Assembly: GCA_905250025.1 (NCBI GenBank)
Contig: CAJNOJ010000161.1
Location: 179,972 to 243,971, forward strand
Source of the DNA: Adineta ricciae
Lineage: Eukaryota > Rotifera > Eurotatoria > Adinetida > Adinetidae
Reading direction: 5' to 3'
Length of the DNA: 64,000 nucleotides
In this document: one piece after another, positions 23,393 through 35,182 of the stretch
Position numbering within the stretch: position 1 is the stretch's first letter
Layout: each line of letters opens with the position of its first letter
Program-made: the position numbers and the translations under genes
Notes under the pieces: generated by a model
What the model was told of the DNA's origin: nothing
Databases searched by the model: none
The model's input: only the letters and a program-made list of their open reading frames with translations

Positions 23393-25117
23393 ATGAGTTC
23401 TCGACCGAAAATACCTTTACTTGACGAACATTACTGCCAAATATGTTCAACAACGAACCTGGGAACTAAAACTCCATGTTTAGCGTGTTTCAATTGTAAT
23501 CATTGTAGTTTAGCAATGTGTTACGACTGTTTTGAAAGACACACAAGTCAACTTGTGGGAGAATACACTCAGTTACAAAAGCGCTTCTCACAATTAGCAA
23601 ATCTGTTCGATGATAAGCGAAAATTTCTGCAACAATTTCAAGATAATTGCATACGGAGCGTCAATGCTGTTTTCGATGAAGCACTTCATGATCTTGAAAA
23701 CCTTCGATATGAAAGTATCAATTACGTTCGTAAACAATTCAACGATGCCGACGTAAGTTCGATGAAATTCAACAAGTATTCTATTGTCAACCTTTCCTAG
23801 ACGGTCATGTCGGATTTAATGGCAAATTTGTTACCAATCATTACGAAAGCGCAACAGAACTGGTCGCGGGATGGCGTATCGAAGAATGTCATGCTGGAGC
23901 TCGAATCTCAACAGAAACAAATGAATGATATCGAGAATCGGTTGGAGATCTTCTCTTCGCCAAATTTACAAATCAAAATGTCGACGTATCCACGAAACAA
24001 CCTTGATTTACAATGTCAATTACTTTTAAATACCTATTCATCTCCAAATAAATTCTCTCATACTTATCCGGGTAAAATCATGTCGACGCGATGTTCCTAT
24101 GGCAAAGATGAAGATTTGCACAATGACAAAATCGCTGTAGAAACCGAGGTCGAAGACTTCATCGAACATGTTCACACCAATAAGCAGATACAAACTGATC
24201 CAATTGTCGATACAAGTTTAGATACAGACGATGAAGACGAAACTGATCAAGTCACCAGTCAGAATTATCTAAGCAGACGTTTCACTCAACAAGGAACTAT
24301 ATTTACGCAAAATGAAGTCGATCGAATTGCGAGCGACGGAGAGAATCTTCTCTATTATTCAGACACATCGAAATCGATATGTTATATCACAAATATCGTT
24401 TCCACTCGACAAGCGAATGGAACGTCCATAACCGAAGAAATCTCATGTCGATGGCCTTATCAATCGATAATCGATTTGATCTACTGTTCTACCACGTCTC
24501 AATTCATTTGTGCAACAAAAACTGGTATTTACACATGTACGATTAAAGATTCAACAACCATAGATATCCAAATGCAAATAGTTCAATTATGGTCTTATGT
24601 GCGGATCTCAGCGGACGAAAAATCTCTATGGCTTTGGTCGGATACTCCACGTACAAGTCAATTGCGTACTTATTCACCTCGGACATTCGAATGTATAAAA
24701 ATCTTTGATTTGAAGAACTATCCACGCTTTCTGGACAATAGTACAACATTTTCTGTACATGCGAATATTCTTGCAACGTTATTTCAATTTAAGAAAACAT
24801 CCGATTCGATGTGTGCAAGCAAATTTTTCCATTTAACATTTTGTGATATTAAAGATCTTCGTGAAATCTGTACGATACAATTGGGTGAATGCGATATCGA
24901 TCACGAAATTCGTCATAATCGAGATGGATTAGTTTTTATTACGAATGGAAAGAAAAAACTCTGGATTGTCGATCCTTGCGGACGCAAAGAATACGTGAAA
25001 TTATATCGGCTGGGGCGTGCATTAACATTACATAAGACAAATCATATAATAATTGCAAATGGTACTCAACAATTGCAATGCATTGAACATGTACAAGATG
25101 AGAATGGGATCAGTTAA
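23393..25117 (+). CDS. B-box-like zinc-finger, coiled-coil protein with a predicted beta-rich C-terminus
   Basis: Two exons (23393-23752, 23801-25117) give 558 residues. Residues about 14-48 hold a Cys/His cluster (CQIC, CLACFNCNHC, CYDCFERH) resembling a B-box zinc finger. A coiled-coil-like helix region follows (residues about 55-180), then an acidic linker (DTDDEDETDQ), and from about 245 a set of repeated beta-strand patterns (EVDRIASDGENLLYYSD, SVRISADEKSLWLWSD-like units) that look like blades of a beta-propeller. This arrangement is TRIM-like without a RING finger. Bdelloid genomes have many such proteins, as far as I recall; an individual role cannot be given. It starts with MSSRPKIPLL after a splice acceptor about 30 nt upstream. 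Confidence 0.65.
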
Positions 25118-25778
25118 ATACATTGATTGAGAAATCTTTCTATTTACCTGTGTGTGTGTTGTTTTGAATAACCTTGGCAGAAATGAAAACAAAATGCTGT
25201 TTGAAGTAGTATAGATGCATTTGTGAAGTATTTATATATAAATATATATGTTTAAAAGATTTATGGGCTCTATTGATTAACAGTTGTTTTCTTTGGAGTC
25301 TAGGTGAAGAAACGATTGAACTGTTCTTTTCATTGTCAAATGAAACACGTTGATTTGGAGGATGTCAAGCAGAAGTTCTTGTTGGAAATAGTGATTAATG
25401 AGAACATTTATTGATTGAATTGAATAAAAATTGTTTGATTCATTCGGCGGAAAGAGAGTTGATGAAGGTGATTTCATCCAGTGAACAAAAGGTCGAAATA
25501 CAAATTGTTTCCTCTACAAATAGACGTTCTTTTGTTTCGACGCAATCGTACGATTTTAGCAAACAATTCCAATGTTTCGATAGGATATGTAAGACAAGAA
25601 AACTAAGTGCAAACGAAACGACATCATCCGAGACTGTACTCGTTGGAAATTGGTTTAACCAATGGGTTTGCTCTTCATCCTTGGTTGGTGTGTGCCAGGT
25701 TTTCATCGAAAGATAGAAAATCTCTGTTCATCATTAAGAGACGAAGATGTGTTTCTGCATGATTGGGTCATTTTCTAG
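25118..25778. other. Intergenic with unresolved open frames
   Basis: Between two plus-strand genes. Minus-strand frames at 25277-25477 and 25440-25706 overlap each other in different frames and a plus-strand frame covers 25411-25716. None shows a domain or a clear splice join, so no gene is called, though a small minus-strand gene cannot be excluded. Confidence 0.35.
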
Positions 25779-28113
25779 ATGACAACGGTTTTATCCTTGA
25801 ATGAAGATGTACTGTACGTTATTCGATCGAAATGTTCATCATCTATCGATATGTGGCATCTTCTTCTTGCGTTGAATTATGACTTACCAACAATAATGAA
25901 TCTACGTGCTTTTTGGATGTAAGTTTGGCTTTCTCCAACGTTGGATCTAGAGAAAAATCTTCTTTTTATTTCGTTTAGCCGTATTCGATTATCATCGTTG
26001 CATAATAAGGCAATATTATACTCGTTTATTAAACAAATTTCCATGTATTGTGTCGATCTTCGTCTTGATAATCTCAATTGGATGGTTGTTGTTGATATTC
26101 GTCATTTACTTTCTCATTTTCGCCTATTAGTCTCCTTCCATACTGGAAATGTTGCATTGTCCAAGAGTACATTAATCAATGATGTGAAGAATTTTTTTCC
26201 TTTTGTAAAATATCTTACTTTACTCATATCTGTGGATGATTCAATGGAATCATGTTTAACCACTCGTCAGAGCACCAACACAGATGAGACATTTCATAGT
26301 ATATGTACAACATTGAATGAAATGCAACATCTCGAGCACATTGTATTAGTATTACAAGACAAAAAAGGTAGATTTTCATGGATTTTTCCCGAGTGAGTCG
26401 CTTTGTTTTCTAGGTGGATGTCTATCTGATCTCAGTGCACGAACTAATTTTCGTTTGGCTTGTGAATTTATCTCGAGGAGAATAAACAATTGCACGTTAA
26501 TTTCAATCGAAGAGAATGGACACGATATCAAAGATCGATTCCCATCAAACGATTCTTCCGACAGAACATATACCGGTTCGATAGATTTATTTCTAAACAA
26601 TACAATCAAACATTTGATTATCTCTTTTCGATGGATGCTAAGCGGAAATCTAAAACTCGCCATTACTGATTCTAGTCAAGAGAAGTGGCAACTGGAAAGT
26701 TTAGTTTTACCGTGTGTACCATTGACGTGGGAGACAATTGAGCTGAATCAATTGAAATTATTGGATATAGGTTATGTTAATTCGAAAAATCGAGACGAAT
26801 TAACACGTCTTGATGAATTGCTGATATGCCATCATCGTTCTCATTCATTACAAGATTTAACTTTGAATTTAAATGAATGGCAATCTGTAAGATTTGTTAT
26901 TCGATGGAAAAATCAAGAAAAGAATTCGGCAGCAGCACAATTTACTTCAATATTCGAGAATTGCTTTGATCCGATAAATACATCCGAAGATGAAAATATG
27001 ATCAGTGAAGATCACAGCGTCAAATCAAACGATGTTATCGATGACTTTCTTCTGGAATTTATTGATGATACTGAAGCCACGATCTTTCAACTACCATTAG
27101 ATTATTCTTGGCTGATTAAATTGACTAATTTAAATCTGACTGGTATTCATTATCATTCGATTGATTTGAATCACATTTTCAATTCCTTATCTCTCCTTCG
27201 AACACTAAGTCTTTCACCATGTTTACTTTTCTACCTCGATCAATACGAATGTCATTGTCAGTCGACATCTGATCCATATGAAATACATTCTTTAAATCGC
27301 AATCTTCTTTCTCTCAATCTTGTTTGTCATCTGACGAACCTGAAGGAACCGTGTTCAATCTTCTTCAATCAGCACAAACATCATTCGATTCGTCATTCAT
27401 CCATTCATCAACATCTGAAAACCAATGAATCGTCCTTTCATTATGAAGTATTCATTCGTCGGATTATTCGAACAGTGTTGCAAGCATTAGATCTGCATCA
27501 TTTTAGCATGAGAATGCCGAATTATGAAATGAATATCGATGATCTCAATCTACAAGAGAACAATCATTTGGAAACGTTGATCTTCGATGTGAAATTACCG
27601 TTAGCCTTTCATTCAAAATTAGCTCGATTCTATTCAATAAATCGTCCGAATAATCTAAAGCGATTGGTATTCTTGAGTGAAAACGAATTTCAATTAACAC
27701 CGATACTTATCGATCGCTTTCATTCATTGGAAATCATCGAAATTCTATCACTCAACTGTCATTTGAACCGAACGACTATTCAATATCTTGAAAAAGTTTT
27801 GAAACCTAGTCAATATCCAAATCTGAATACGTTTCGTCTGTGGATTAGTAGTGTGGATGCGACTCATCTGCTCAAACATCTGCATAAAACTGTTCGATTA
27901 GCTTTCGAACCAGTCAAACCTGGCTTTATTTTCGACATTTCCATTGTGAATCCATCGACGCGTGCTTTTCAAACACGAAAGTGTATTTTGTATGACAGAA
28001 CGCATGAAATACATCAGCTTTTTTATTGTGTACCTTCACACCAATTGTCGATTGTCTATCCGAGTTATTTGAATTCGAAACCGTTGTACAGTGAACGAAT
28101 TTTTCCGAAATAA
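25779..28113 (+). CDS. Large leucine-rich protein of unknown function
   Basis: The ATG at 25779 directly follows a TTTTCTAG acceptor. Three exons (25779-25918, 25979-26367, 26414-28113) give 742 residues. The first about 45 residues (LNEDVLYVIRSKCSSSIDMWHLLLALN) have the length and hydrophobic pattern of an F-box-like motif, but key residues are not certain. The rest has repeated leucine-rich units (LTNLNLTGI, LRTLSLSPC, LLSLNLVCHL, LETLIFDVKL, LEIIEILSLNCHL), consistent with a curved LRR-type fold such as F-box/LRR adaptor proteins. No signal peptide or membrane segment. It could be a substrate receptor of an SCF ubiquitin ligase. I do not recognise a named orthologue; it may be a lineage-specific expanded family. 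Confidence 0.6.
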
Positions 28114-28270
28114 ATGAAGATATTTTCGTTGATCTGTTTATTTACATGGTAAATCAAGAAAGAAAAACAAAAGCCATTCAATTTGCTGACAAGAGAGAAG
28201 AAAAAAACTACATTGACTTTTCAAGTATGAAGATCTGTAATTCAGCGAAGCGGAAATCGAGAATTTTTCA

Positions 28271-31200
28271 TTACGAAAATCGTTTTATAAGTGCTAAGAG
28301 ATGTTCGGCATCGGTATGGGGAAATGTTTGGTTGTTTTGTAAAGTTGTATTCGAAGAAAACTGACTTGAAGACCATTGAGGAAGATTCCTTCCAGGTTGA
28401 GAATTGTTCACAAACGTTGATGATGAGAATGGCAGATCCTGTTGAATCATGGATTCTCTATACTGGAGAAGTGTTTGTAAGCGTTCGATCGTGTCCGACT
28501 GTTCGTATGCATTTGGAAAGAGTGGAACAGTTGACATGAGTGGTGGTGGTGGAGGTGGAGGTGGTGGTGGCACAATAGTATCTTGATAAAATAGTTGATT
28601 TGAAGGTGGTGTATCGTAGTAGGAAGGCGCCAAACTAAAGAAAGAAAATAGAGAGAGAATCGAAATGACACTGAAACTTTACTTCTGATTAAAATTTGTT
28701 ATTGATGGATTGTTTGCGATTCTTATAAGGTCATGCTCATTTATGTCGAGTAAGGATGGTATTTTATCGACACTGTTAGCAAAACGTGGATGGTCAGCTG
28801 CTGACTGATGATTATAATTGAATCGTTGATGACCTAACGACATCGTGGTTGGATTACACTTTCGTTGGTTGTAATGGAAGGATCGATCATATGATCGATT
28901 TCTTCGTTGATAGTCATTTCTATTCGATGAATTTCGATTTATTATTGATGAAGGTGAGTTTGTTCGAGAATCCTGTATGGAAGAACCACGTGAGCTATTG
29001 GATTTCGAACGAGAACGTGAAAAACTGAGATTCGTTTCGTAACTATCACAAGTTATGACTCGACGAGGATTGATATCTATGGAAGAAACAAGCTAAAGAA
29101 GCGTAGAAAGAAGAGATCTCTCACCTTCGTTTGATATCGGAACTAAATCGACTTTGATGCGTTTAACTATCGGCTGCTGTTGCTCTTCGTCTCCATTGGT
29201 ATTTGTCGTTTCAATAAACAGCTTATCATCATTATTGTTAGATACCAAAGTAACTGTTCGTGTAGACGGTTGGAAGTTATTTGTATCTATTTCCATATCG
29301 TCGTCCATAGAGTGTCGATATGAAGGACTTAGTGATTTCGATAAAGAAGCTTCTTTAGTTAATAAATTCACAAATTCTTCCCGTGATTGATCGAAAGTGG
29401 AGTTGGAATCGATCATTGGAGGAATATCATTGGCTGTTGCTTCGATTTGTTGAAAAGAAGGATCTTTGATTGGAAGATTGACTTCCGCTGGTAACAATTC
29501 AGTTTGAGAGTTTTCCTGAGTAGAAGATTCATTAATATCAGCCGAAGACGAAGAGATATTTGCTCGATTGTCAAGAGATTCGATCGGTACTGGTTTTTCT
29601 GAAGGAAATCGCTCGTCATAGTCGTTTAATGCCTGAGTCAATGAAATATCGTTGTCATTATTCACGATATCACTGTTTGATTGAGTATTGACTATGAGAA
29701 TTACAATGAACGACACGAATGAAGAAACGTAAAGACAAAAGTCCTACCTTGCTGACCACTGGCTGTTTGATTTGATTTCGGATCGTCTAATCCGTATTTT
29801 TCCATAAGAATACCGGAAAGTTCTTCTAGAATACGTTTGACTTGTGGTCGGGTCTCTTGTCGATACTCATTGCAAAGAAAATCCAATAAATCACTTGATA
29901 GATGAGTATTCGACGATGAAATCACTTGCCGTTCTTTCAATAACTTTCGACCGTTATTAATGCATATTCGAGAATTGGGTAATTCATATTTCTTTCGTTC
30001 GTTCAGATACTCTTGAAATTTTCTCTGTCGTCGCTCACGTAAATTCAAACGTCTCTCTTGAGAATTCAAGTATTTTTCATGTTCGATCAATCGATTCGAC
30101 ATTTGAATTTGTTCATAAGCAAACTGATTCGTCGTATCTTCTAGATCGATATGCGATTGCGTGTCGGATCGTTTCAAACCCAATTGAAAACAATCAACTA
30201 CTGAAACATGAAGTGAGAAGTCATCTTTGGTCAGCGAATTCTCTCGCTGACGTTCGTATTCATTTATACACATCGGTTGAACTACATAGGGAATCAATGT
30301 GTAACTCGTTCGTTTGGTTAATAGCTCATTTCTTGTATCACAGTAGTTGTTCAAACGCTTCTGCTGTTGTAAAGCTCGTTTAACAGCGGTATTTTCCAAA
30401 TAGAACACGTCATGCGTTTGTTTTAAGGATTTTAAACGCGGGTCAATCGATGGATTAGCTGGAGTCAAAGGAATGATTTTTTCAGCTAAGCGTTGCTTTG
30501 ATGATGTGGACTTTTCGAGAGGAGACAGTGGAACAATTTCGACGGGAGTAGTAGTTGTTCGTGTTGTACTAAATGATGTGTAGAGTGAAGAATATGAAAT
30601 CATTGATTCATTTGAGTATTTTGTGGGTGTAGTTTCATTAGTTTTTATAATTGACGAAGTTACACTCGGTTCATTTTGAATATCTGTTTTGAGTGGAACC
30701 ACTGGTTTCGATATGAGCTCAACTGTTCGTTTCATTCGATACGAATTGACTTGTTGAAGTGGTTTGATGTGTCGCTGCTGAGGTTGTTTGAGTGCGGGGA
30801 CGAGTTCACACGAGAATTTTTCAGTTAAATCATACCACAAAATAGCGAGAGGAAGTACCTGAGATGGCCGAGTCATTGGTTCCATATCATTATGTTCATA
30901 ACAGAAAACCTATTAATATAATAGGATAAATCTTATGATCAAACACGGTATCATTGTCAAAATGCATCTGTTCCAGGATGTTCTTGTTTTCACGCACAAC
31001 AGGTGAAGATAATCCGAATCACACTAAAAAACTTACTAGAGAACTTGCTAATAAATCATCGATATTCCGTTGTTCTTTGTTCAGTGTCTGAATTTTACAA
31101 AAATGATGATCATGATGTAACTGGGCAGAGAGATCTTTGTTCGCTGTAGCTGGTACAGTTGGATAGCCTTTGCCCAAGAGTATCTGCAAGAGAGTTTGTC

Positions 31201-31848
31201 TGTTGGAAAGAATTCATGTTCTCAAATACGAACTTTACAAATTAACAGACCGAATTTGCGAAGATTTTGTGAATTAGTCGAGGCTAGAAGAATGTCTGGA
31301 CGTCGAGATAAATGAATTCCATCTTTTGGATTACCTATTGGAGAATATTGTTAATTTAGTTCATCAAAATCAATTCTACACGCATACCGAGATATTTATC
31401 AATTGAAAATGTTAATTCTCCACATAATATACCATCAGTGGCGATCTTCGTCGCCATATCGCGCGTTAAAACAAGATGAAAAGCATACCGTTCGATTTGA
31501 TCTTGAGATTTTTTCATTCGAATCTTCCTTTCACTAGATTTCAGTCAATACAAATCATAACTTAGTGCTCGTGTAAGTTAACGTACTTAAATAGTTTTTG
31601 TAGTTTGGAATTTCGTATCATATCACATGATTGACATTCATTTTCTCGAAAGTCAAAATGAGTTTCCAGCGCACAAGATTTGATTTCATGAAACAATTCT
31701 TTCACGTTGCGACTATCGGACTTTTCTGAGAGTAGTACATCTATACAGAAGAATGTAATCATCGTTTATCAAAGTGGATTGTCCTACCTTGATTGGATGT
31801 ATGCGTTTTCGGAATAACAAACGGTTTTTTACCATCTCGATCAACCAT
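28271..31848 (-). CDS. TASOR-like protein with DUF3715 pseudo-PARP domain
   Basis: About nine exons give roughly 1,030 residues. The first five (31787-31848, 31587-31740, 31388-31533, 31234-31334, 31037-31183) and the start of the sixth (from 30909) build a domain that follows TASOR/TASOR2 DUF3715 in order: NVKELFHEIKSCAL, NERKIRMKKS, YLGNPKDGIHLSRRPDILLAS, FCYEHND and MTRPSQVLPLAILWYDL. In vertebrates TASOR is the scaffold of the HUSH complex, which silences transposons and other intronless DNA through H3K9 methylation. The rest is long and mostly disordered, with a coiled-coil stretch (NSQERRLNLRERRQRKFQ), an Arg/Ser-rich part (SFSRSRSKSNSSRGSS) near the C-terminus and a run of ten prolines. 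The start at 31848 lies 1 nt after an acceptor; an extra in-frame upstream exon (about 31900-32079) is possible. Function in silencing is inferred from the family. Confidence 0.7.
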
Positions 31849-32214
31849 TCTAAAATTCGAAATGATTTCAAGTTATTCCTTGCAGAACGAATCAAACGAA
31901 GTCATGTGTATTGTTTTTAACAAAGAAACTATCCATATGTCGAGTCTTTCAATGCTTCTCCTTATGTCGAAAGCATCTGGGGTCGTGAAAATCATTCCTT
32001 CTACTATTCGAACTTTGTCAGTCAGCTTGATAGCTGTAATAAAACACGAAATAAATAGAAGTAATCGTGCTGTTATCACTAAACATAGATGGGTTTTTAT
32101 TAGTGACAGCTATCGGAAGAAATAACTACATTGGTTATTTCACATTGGTAACGATTCGTCGGATATATTTTTCTTTCAAAAAAATCTTCTCTTTCACTCC
32201 AAATCTATTCCAGT
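31849..32214. promoter_or_regulatory. Shared divergent promoter region of TASOR-like and APC10
   Basis: 366 bp separate two divergent starts, so both genes probably share promoter DNA. A minus-strand open frame (31873-32079) could splice in frame onto the TASOR-like start and extend its N-terminus; this is not certain. Confidence 0.4.
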
Positions 32215-32905
32215 ATGACAACAGGTATATGTACAGTTCCGATTCGTGTCAGTAAAAACAATCGAGAAATAGATCCGACTGAAGATGAACGCAAGGGCAT
32301 CGTGCAGAATATAACTAAACAAGCGTACTGGCATGTATCATCATGTAAACCAGGTATGTACGCTCGCAATGTTCGTTCGACATTTTCTGATTAACGTGAT
32401 CGTTTTAGGACACGGTGTTGATAAACTACTAGATGATAATCTCGAAACTTATTGGCAATCTGATGGTCCTCAACCACACCTAGTCAACATTCAATTTAAA
32501 CAGAAAACTAAAATCAAAGATTTGTGCATTTTCTCGGATTTCAAAGTCGATGAAAGTTACACACCTCAGAAGTAAACATACATCTTCAAGATCTAGTTCG
32601 AAGTTGAACTTCTTCATTCTTGTAGAATATCCATTCGAACAGGAATTAATCATAACAATCTTGTCGAACTACGATGTTTCGAAATTCACGAACCCGCTGG
32701 CTGGGTGATTGTTCCCACTCGTGATGCACGTTCGAATCCAATTAAAACCTGGATGATTCAAATCGCAGTCCTCGCTAACCATCAAAGTGGCCGAGACACG
32801 CATATTCGTCAAATAGTTGTTCATAGTCCAACGGAAACATCCTCAATATTCATCGACCCGAAATTTTCAAGTATTGAATTAGCCTCGCACAGTAGTTGCA
32901 GATAA
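32215..32905 (+). CDS. ANAPC10: Anaphase-promoting complex subunit 10
   Basis: Three exons (32215-32353, 32409-32571, 32626-32905) give 193 residues; human APC10 has 185. The DOC domain is clear: [44 protein letters not shown]-type strand, [26 protein letters not shown], and the [20 protein letters not shown] motif that shapes the degron-binding surface. APC10 works with Cdc20/Cdh1 as co-receptor for D-box substrates in the APC/C ubiquitin ligase that drives exit from mitosis. The ATG follows the acceptor CTATTCCAG by a single base. The C-terminus ends in ...[12 protein letters not shown] rather than the Ile-Arg (IR) tail that docks to APC3 in other species; this tail is longer and the final IR is missing. 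Confidence 0.93.
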
Positions 32906-33076
32906 TTGTTCATATGTAAACGTTTCTTTCATGTGTCACTATACGATTCAAATAAATCTGTGTATTTTCATTCAGAAATAAAACGTTCGGACTTTTTTTT
33001 TATTGCGGAAATATGCATATGATGAACTTTTTTTTAAAAGAAAATCTATCTGCTCTGTTCGCATTGCGTCAACAAA

Positions 33077-34327
33077 TTAATATAAAACGACGTTTTTATA
33101 TTCTTCGAATGCTTGCTTTAATCGCAAACATCCTTCACGTAATTGATCACAGTCAGCAATTGCAATACAAAGTCGAAGACAATTCGCTAAACGTGCTTTT
33201 GATTCTGGATCATGAGCAAATAATCGGCCCGGTTTAAATGAAACACCATGCTTTTGAGCAATAACTAATAATTGATCACAATCAATCGCTGTGTCATTAA
33301 ACTTCACCCATAGAAAATAACCGCCCGTTGGTCGTCGACATGTGATGTACTGTTCACCGAATGTTCGCATCAATTCATCGTACATAACATTCATTCGCTT
33401 GCTGTATTCAACACATAATTTTTCATCGATAAAACGTTTCAATGAACCTTGAACTAAGATTCGATCGACAATACCAGATGTAAAAGCACTTGCGCCACCA
33501 CCACTGTGAATTAAACCATAACGAGCCATGGCATTAACGTGTTCATGACTAGCACACGCGAAACCTAATCGTAACGAGGGTGTGAGAAGTTTGGAAAATG
33601 ATTGTAGTGCTATCACAGTTCCTGCTGCATGATATGCAGCGAATGATTTCGGATGTTCGACGAGTTTCTCATTGTAATGATGACCATTACCGTTCGGCTC
33701 TTTTTTTGAATAATCGAGAAAATGATAGACTTCATCGGCAACGATTAAGAAGTGATATTTCAAACTTAGTTGAACTAATAGTTCACGACGATGATGCGAC
33801 ATTGTAAAACCACTTGGATTTTGAAACGTTGGCACCACATAAATCATTTTTGGTTTAGCGCGTTCAAGCACATCGGTAATAAATTTCGAATCAATAATCA
33901 TTCCGTCGTCATCGGTTTCATAAGATATGATATGCAAATGATGATCACGGAAAATCGATAATGCATAGAGATAGGATGGACATTCGACAAGTACAGTATC
34001 ACCGGCTCGAAGAAACATTGTACAAAGTTGATCGAGAATAGCCGAGACGCCATTGGTGATGAAAATATTTTCATAACTTAATGTCGCGATTCGACATGTA
34101 TGATGAAGAAAATTGACGATATGATGACGTAAATCGGGATTACCTTCATCTTCTGCATAGACCCAATGTGTACTTTGTTGTGTACTGATTTTGTCATTGA
34201 ATAACTCGTGCGTTGCCTTGGACAACAAATCGTATGGAATCATGGTCGCATCTGGTTCGCCAACAGCGAGTTTGATGGTGGTTGTATCAGATCTTTTGAT
34301 CGTTCTGTCTTCCAAATCGAGATCCAT
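33077..34327 (-). CDS. PLP-dependent class I/II aminotransferase (ARO8/2-aminoadipate transaminase type)
   Basis: A single exon of 416 residues from the ATG at 34327; a splice acceptor lies 7 nt upstream. Fold-type I aminotransferase features are all present: HWVYAEDEGNPDLR near the N-terminus, ITNGVSAILDQL, VPTFQNPSG (Asn that hydrogen-bonds PLP, about residue 170), IVADEVYHFL (Asp binding the pyridine nitrogen, about 198) and SFSKLLTPSLRLGF (Schiff-base Lys, about 246), ending with RPTGGYFLWV and the substrate-binding Arg in LRLCIA. This family converts amino acids such as 2-aminoadipate or aromatic amino acids to 2-oxo acids. No mitochondrial presequence is evident. The lack of introns in a window where nearly all genes have many suggests retroposition or lateral transfer. 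Confidence 0.85.
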   Translation of the reverse strand: MDLDLEDRTIKRSDTTTIKLAVGEPDATMIPYDLLSKATHELFNDKISTQQSTHWVYAEDEGNPDLRHHIVNFLHHTCRIATLSYENIFITNGVSAILDQLCTMFLRAGDTVLVECPSYLYALSIFRDHHLHIISYETDDDGMIIDSKFITDVLERAKPKMIYVVPTFQNPSGFTMSHHRRELLVQLSLKYHFLIVADEVYHFLDYSKKEPNGNGHHYNEKLVEHPKSFAAYHAAGTVIALQSFSKLLTPSLRLGFACASHEHVNAMARYGLIHSGGGASAFTSGIVDRILVQGSLKRFIDEKLCVEYSKRMNVMYDELMRTFGEQYITCRRPTGGYFLWVKFNDTAIDCDQLLVIAQKHGVSFKPGRLFAHDPESKARLANCLRLCIAIADCDQLREGCLRLKQAFEEYKNVVLY

Positions 34328-34522
34328 GTTTATTCTAAAGAAAAATTCTACTTGGAAAATATCAAAGTTAGACAATGGGATTTCTTCTGAAAAGATTTCG
34401 GACGTTTTTCTTTATTCCACCATTTCGCATAGAAAAAAAAACGAACAAGTCAGCGAAAAACAATTGATGGAGTCTATGAATGTATTCTTCTATTAAATTT
34501 GCTTTGGACTTCGATGGAATAT

Positions 34523-34756
34523 CTAATCGAGCTTCTTGAAGCCGATATCACTTGAATATTCGCGGAAGCATTGACGGCAAATCATCAAACCGTACTAAAC
34601 AAACAAACGAATGGACCTATTGTCGATCTGAAATGAACACTTCGGAAGGGATATTACCTTGCGGATGATACCATGACCGTTGGAGCAAACGCGGCATTTG
34701 CGACTGCCTGGACCATATTTGTGTGGATGTGAACGAAAGATTGATGAGTGTCCCAT
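34523..34756 (-). CDS. RPS29: 40S ribosomal protein S29 (uS14)
   Basis: Two exons (34658-34756, 34523-34594) give 56 residues, the normal length. The sequence begins [18 protein letters not shown] and holds the zinc-binding CxxC-x14-CxxC pattern (CRVC...CRQC), ending DIGFKKLD. It is a structural protein of the small ribosomal subunit head. The start codon lies 6 nt after a strong acceptor (CGGTTCTTTCAG), so the leader is probably spliced on. Confidence 0.96.
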
Positions 34757-35182
34757 GTTGTTCTGAAAGAACCGAAATCGATCTGAAAGTGAAGAAGATG
34801 AATGTATGGTCTATCAATCAAGATCCTTTGTAGAATAAAATTTTCTTTTCATTCGAGCGATTTTATCTCGATTGGTCCGGATTTTATTCGAACAAATCAC
34901 CTCCTTGGAAAATTTCGCGAAAGATGTCACATCTGTCGACAATTTTAATTGGTTTAAGGAGCCTTTTTTTTAATTCAAAATAATGAAGAAATTCTTTCTG
35001 AATTTTTCTACATAACAAAGGATGATGAGAAAATCAAAAAGAAACGAATTCGTTTCCAGGCTGAAATCATCGTTGAAAGATAATGAAGCGATGCTGACTT
35101 TGTTATGAATCAATAAATTTCGTTTTCTCATTTCTTCTTTCTATTTCAGATTCTTTCTGTAATAACCACTTAGTTCATTGCA
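34757..35182. promoter_or_regulatory. Divergent promoter region of RPS29 and SmB
   Basis: 426 bp between two divergent, highly expressed housekeeping genes. Both sides carry a splice acceptor close to the start (for SmB, TCTATTTCAG about 33 nt upstream). No coding signal seen. Confidence 0.5.

Noticed and set aside
25277-25706. Two overlapping minus-strand open frames that looked like a small gene
   Set aside because: No domain, no clear splice join and conflicting frames; kept only as an unresolved spacer.
28535-28575. GGT/GGA repeat tract considered as a microsatellite
   Set aside because: It is the coding sequence for the polyproline run of the TASOR-like protein read on the minus strand.
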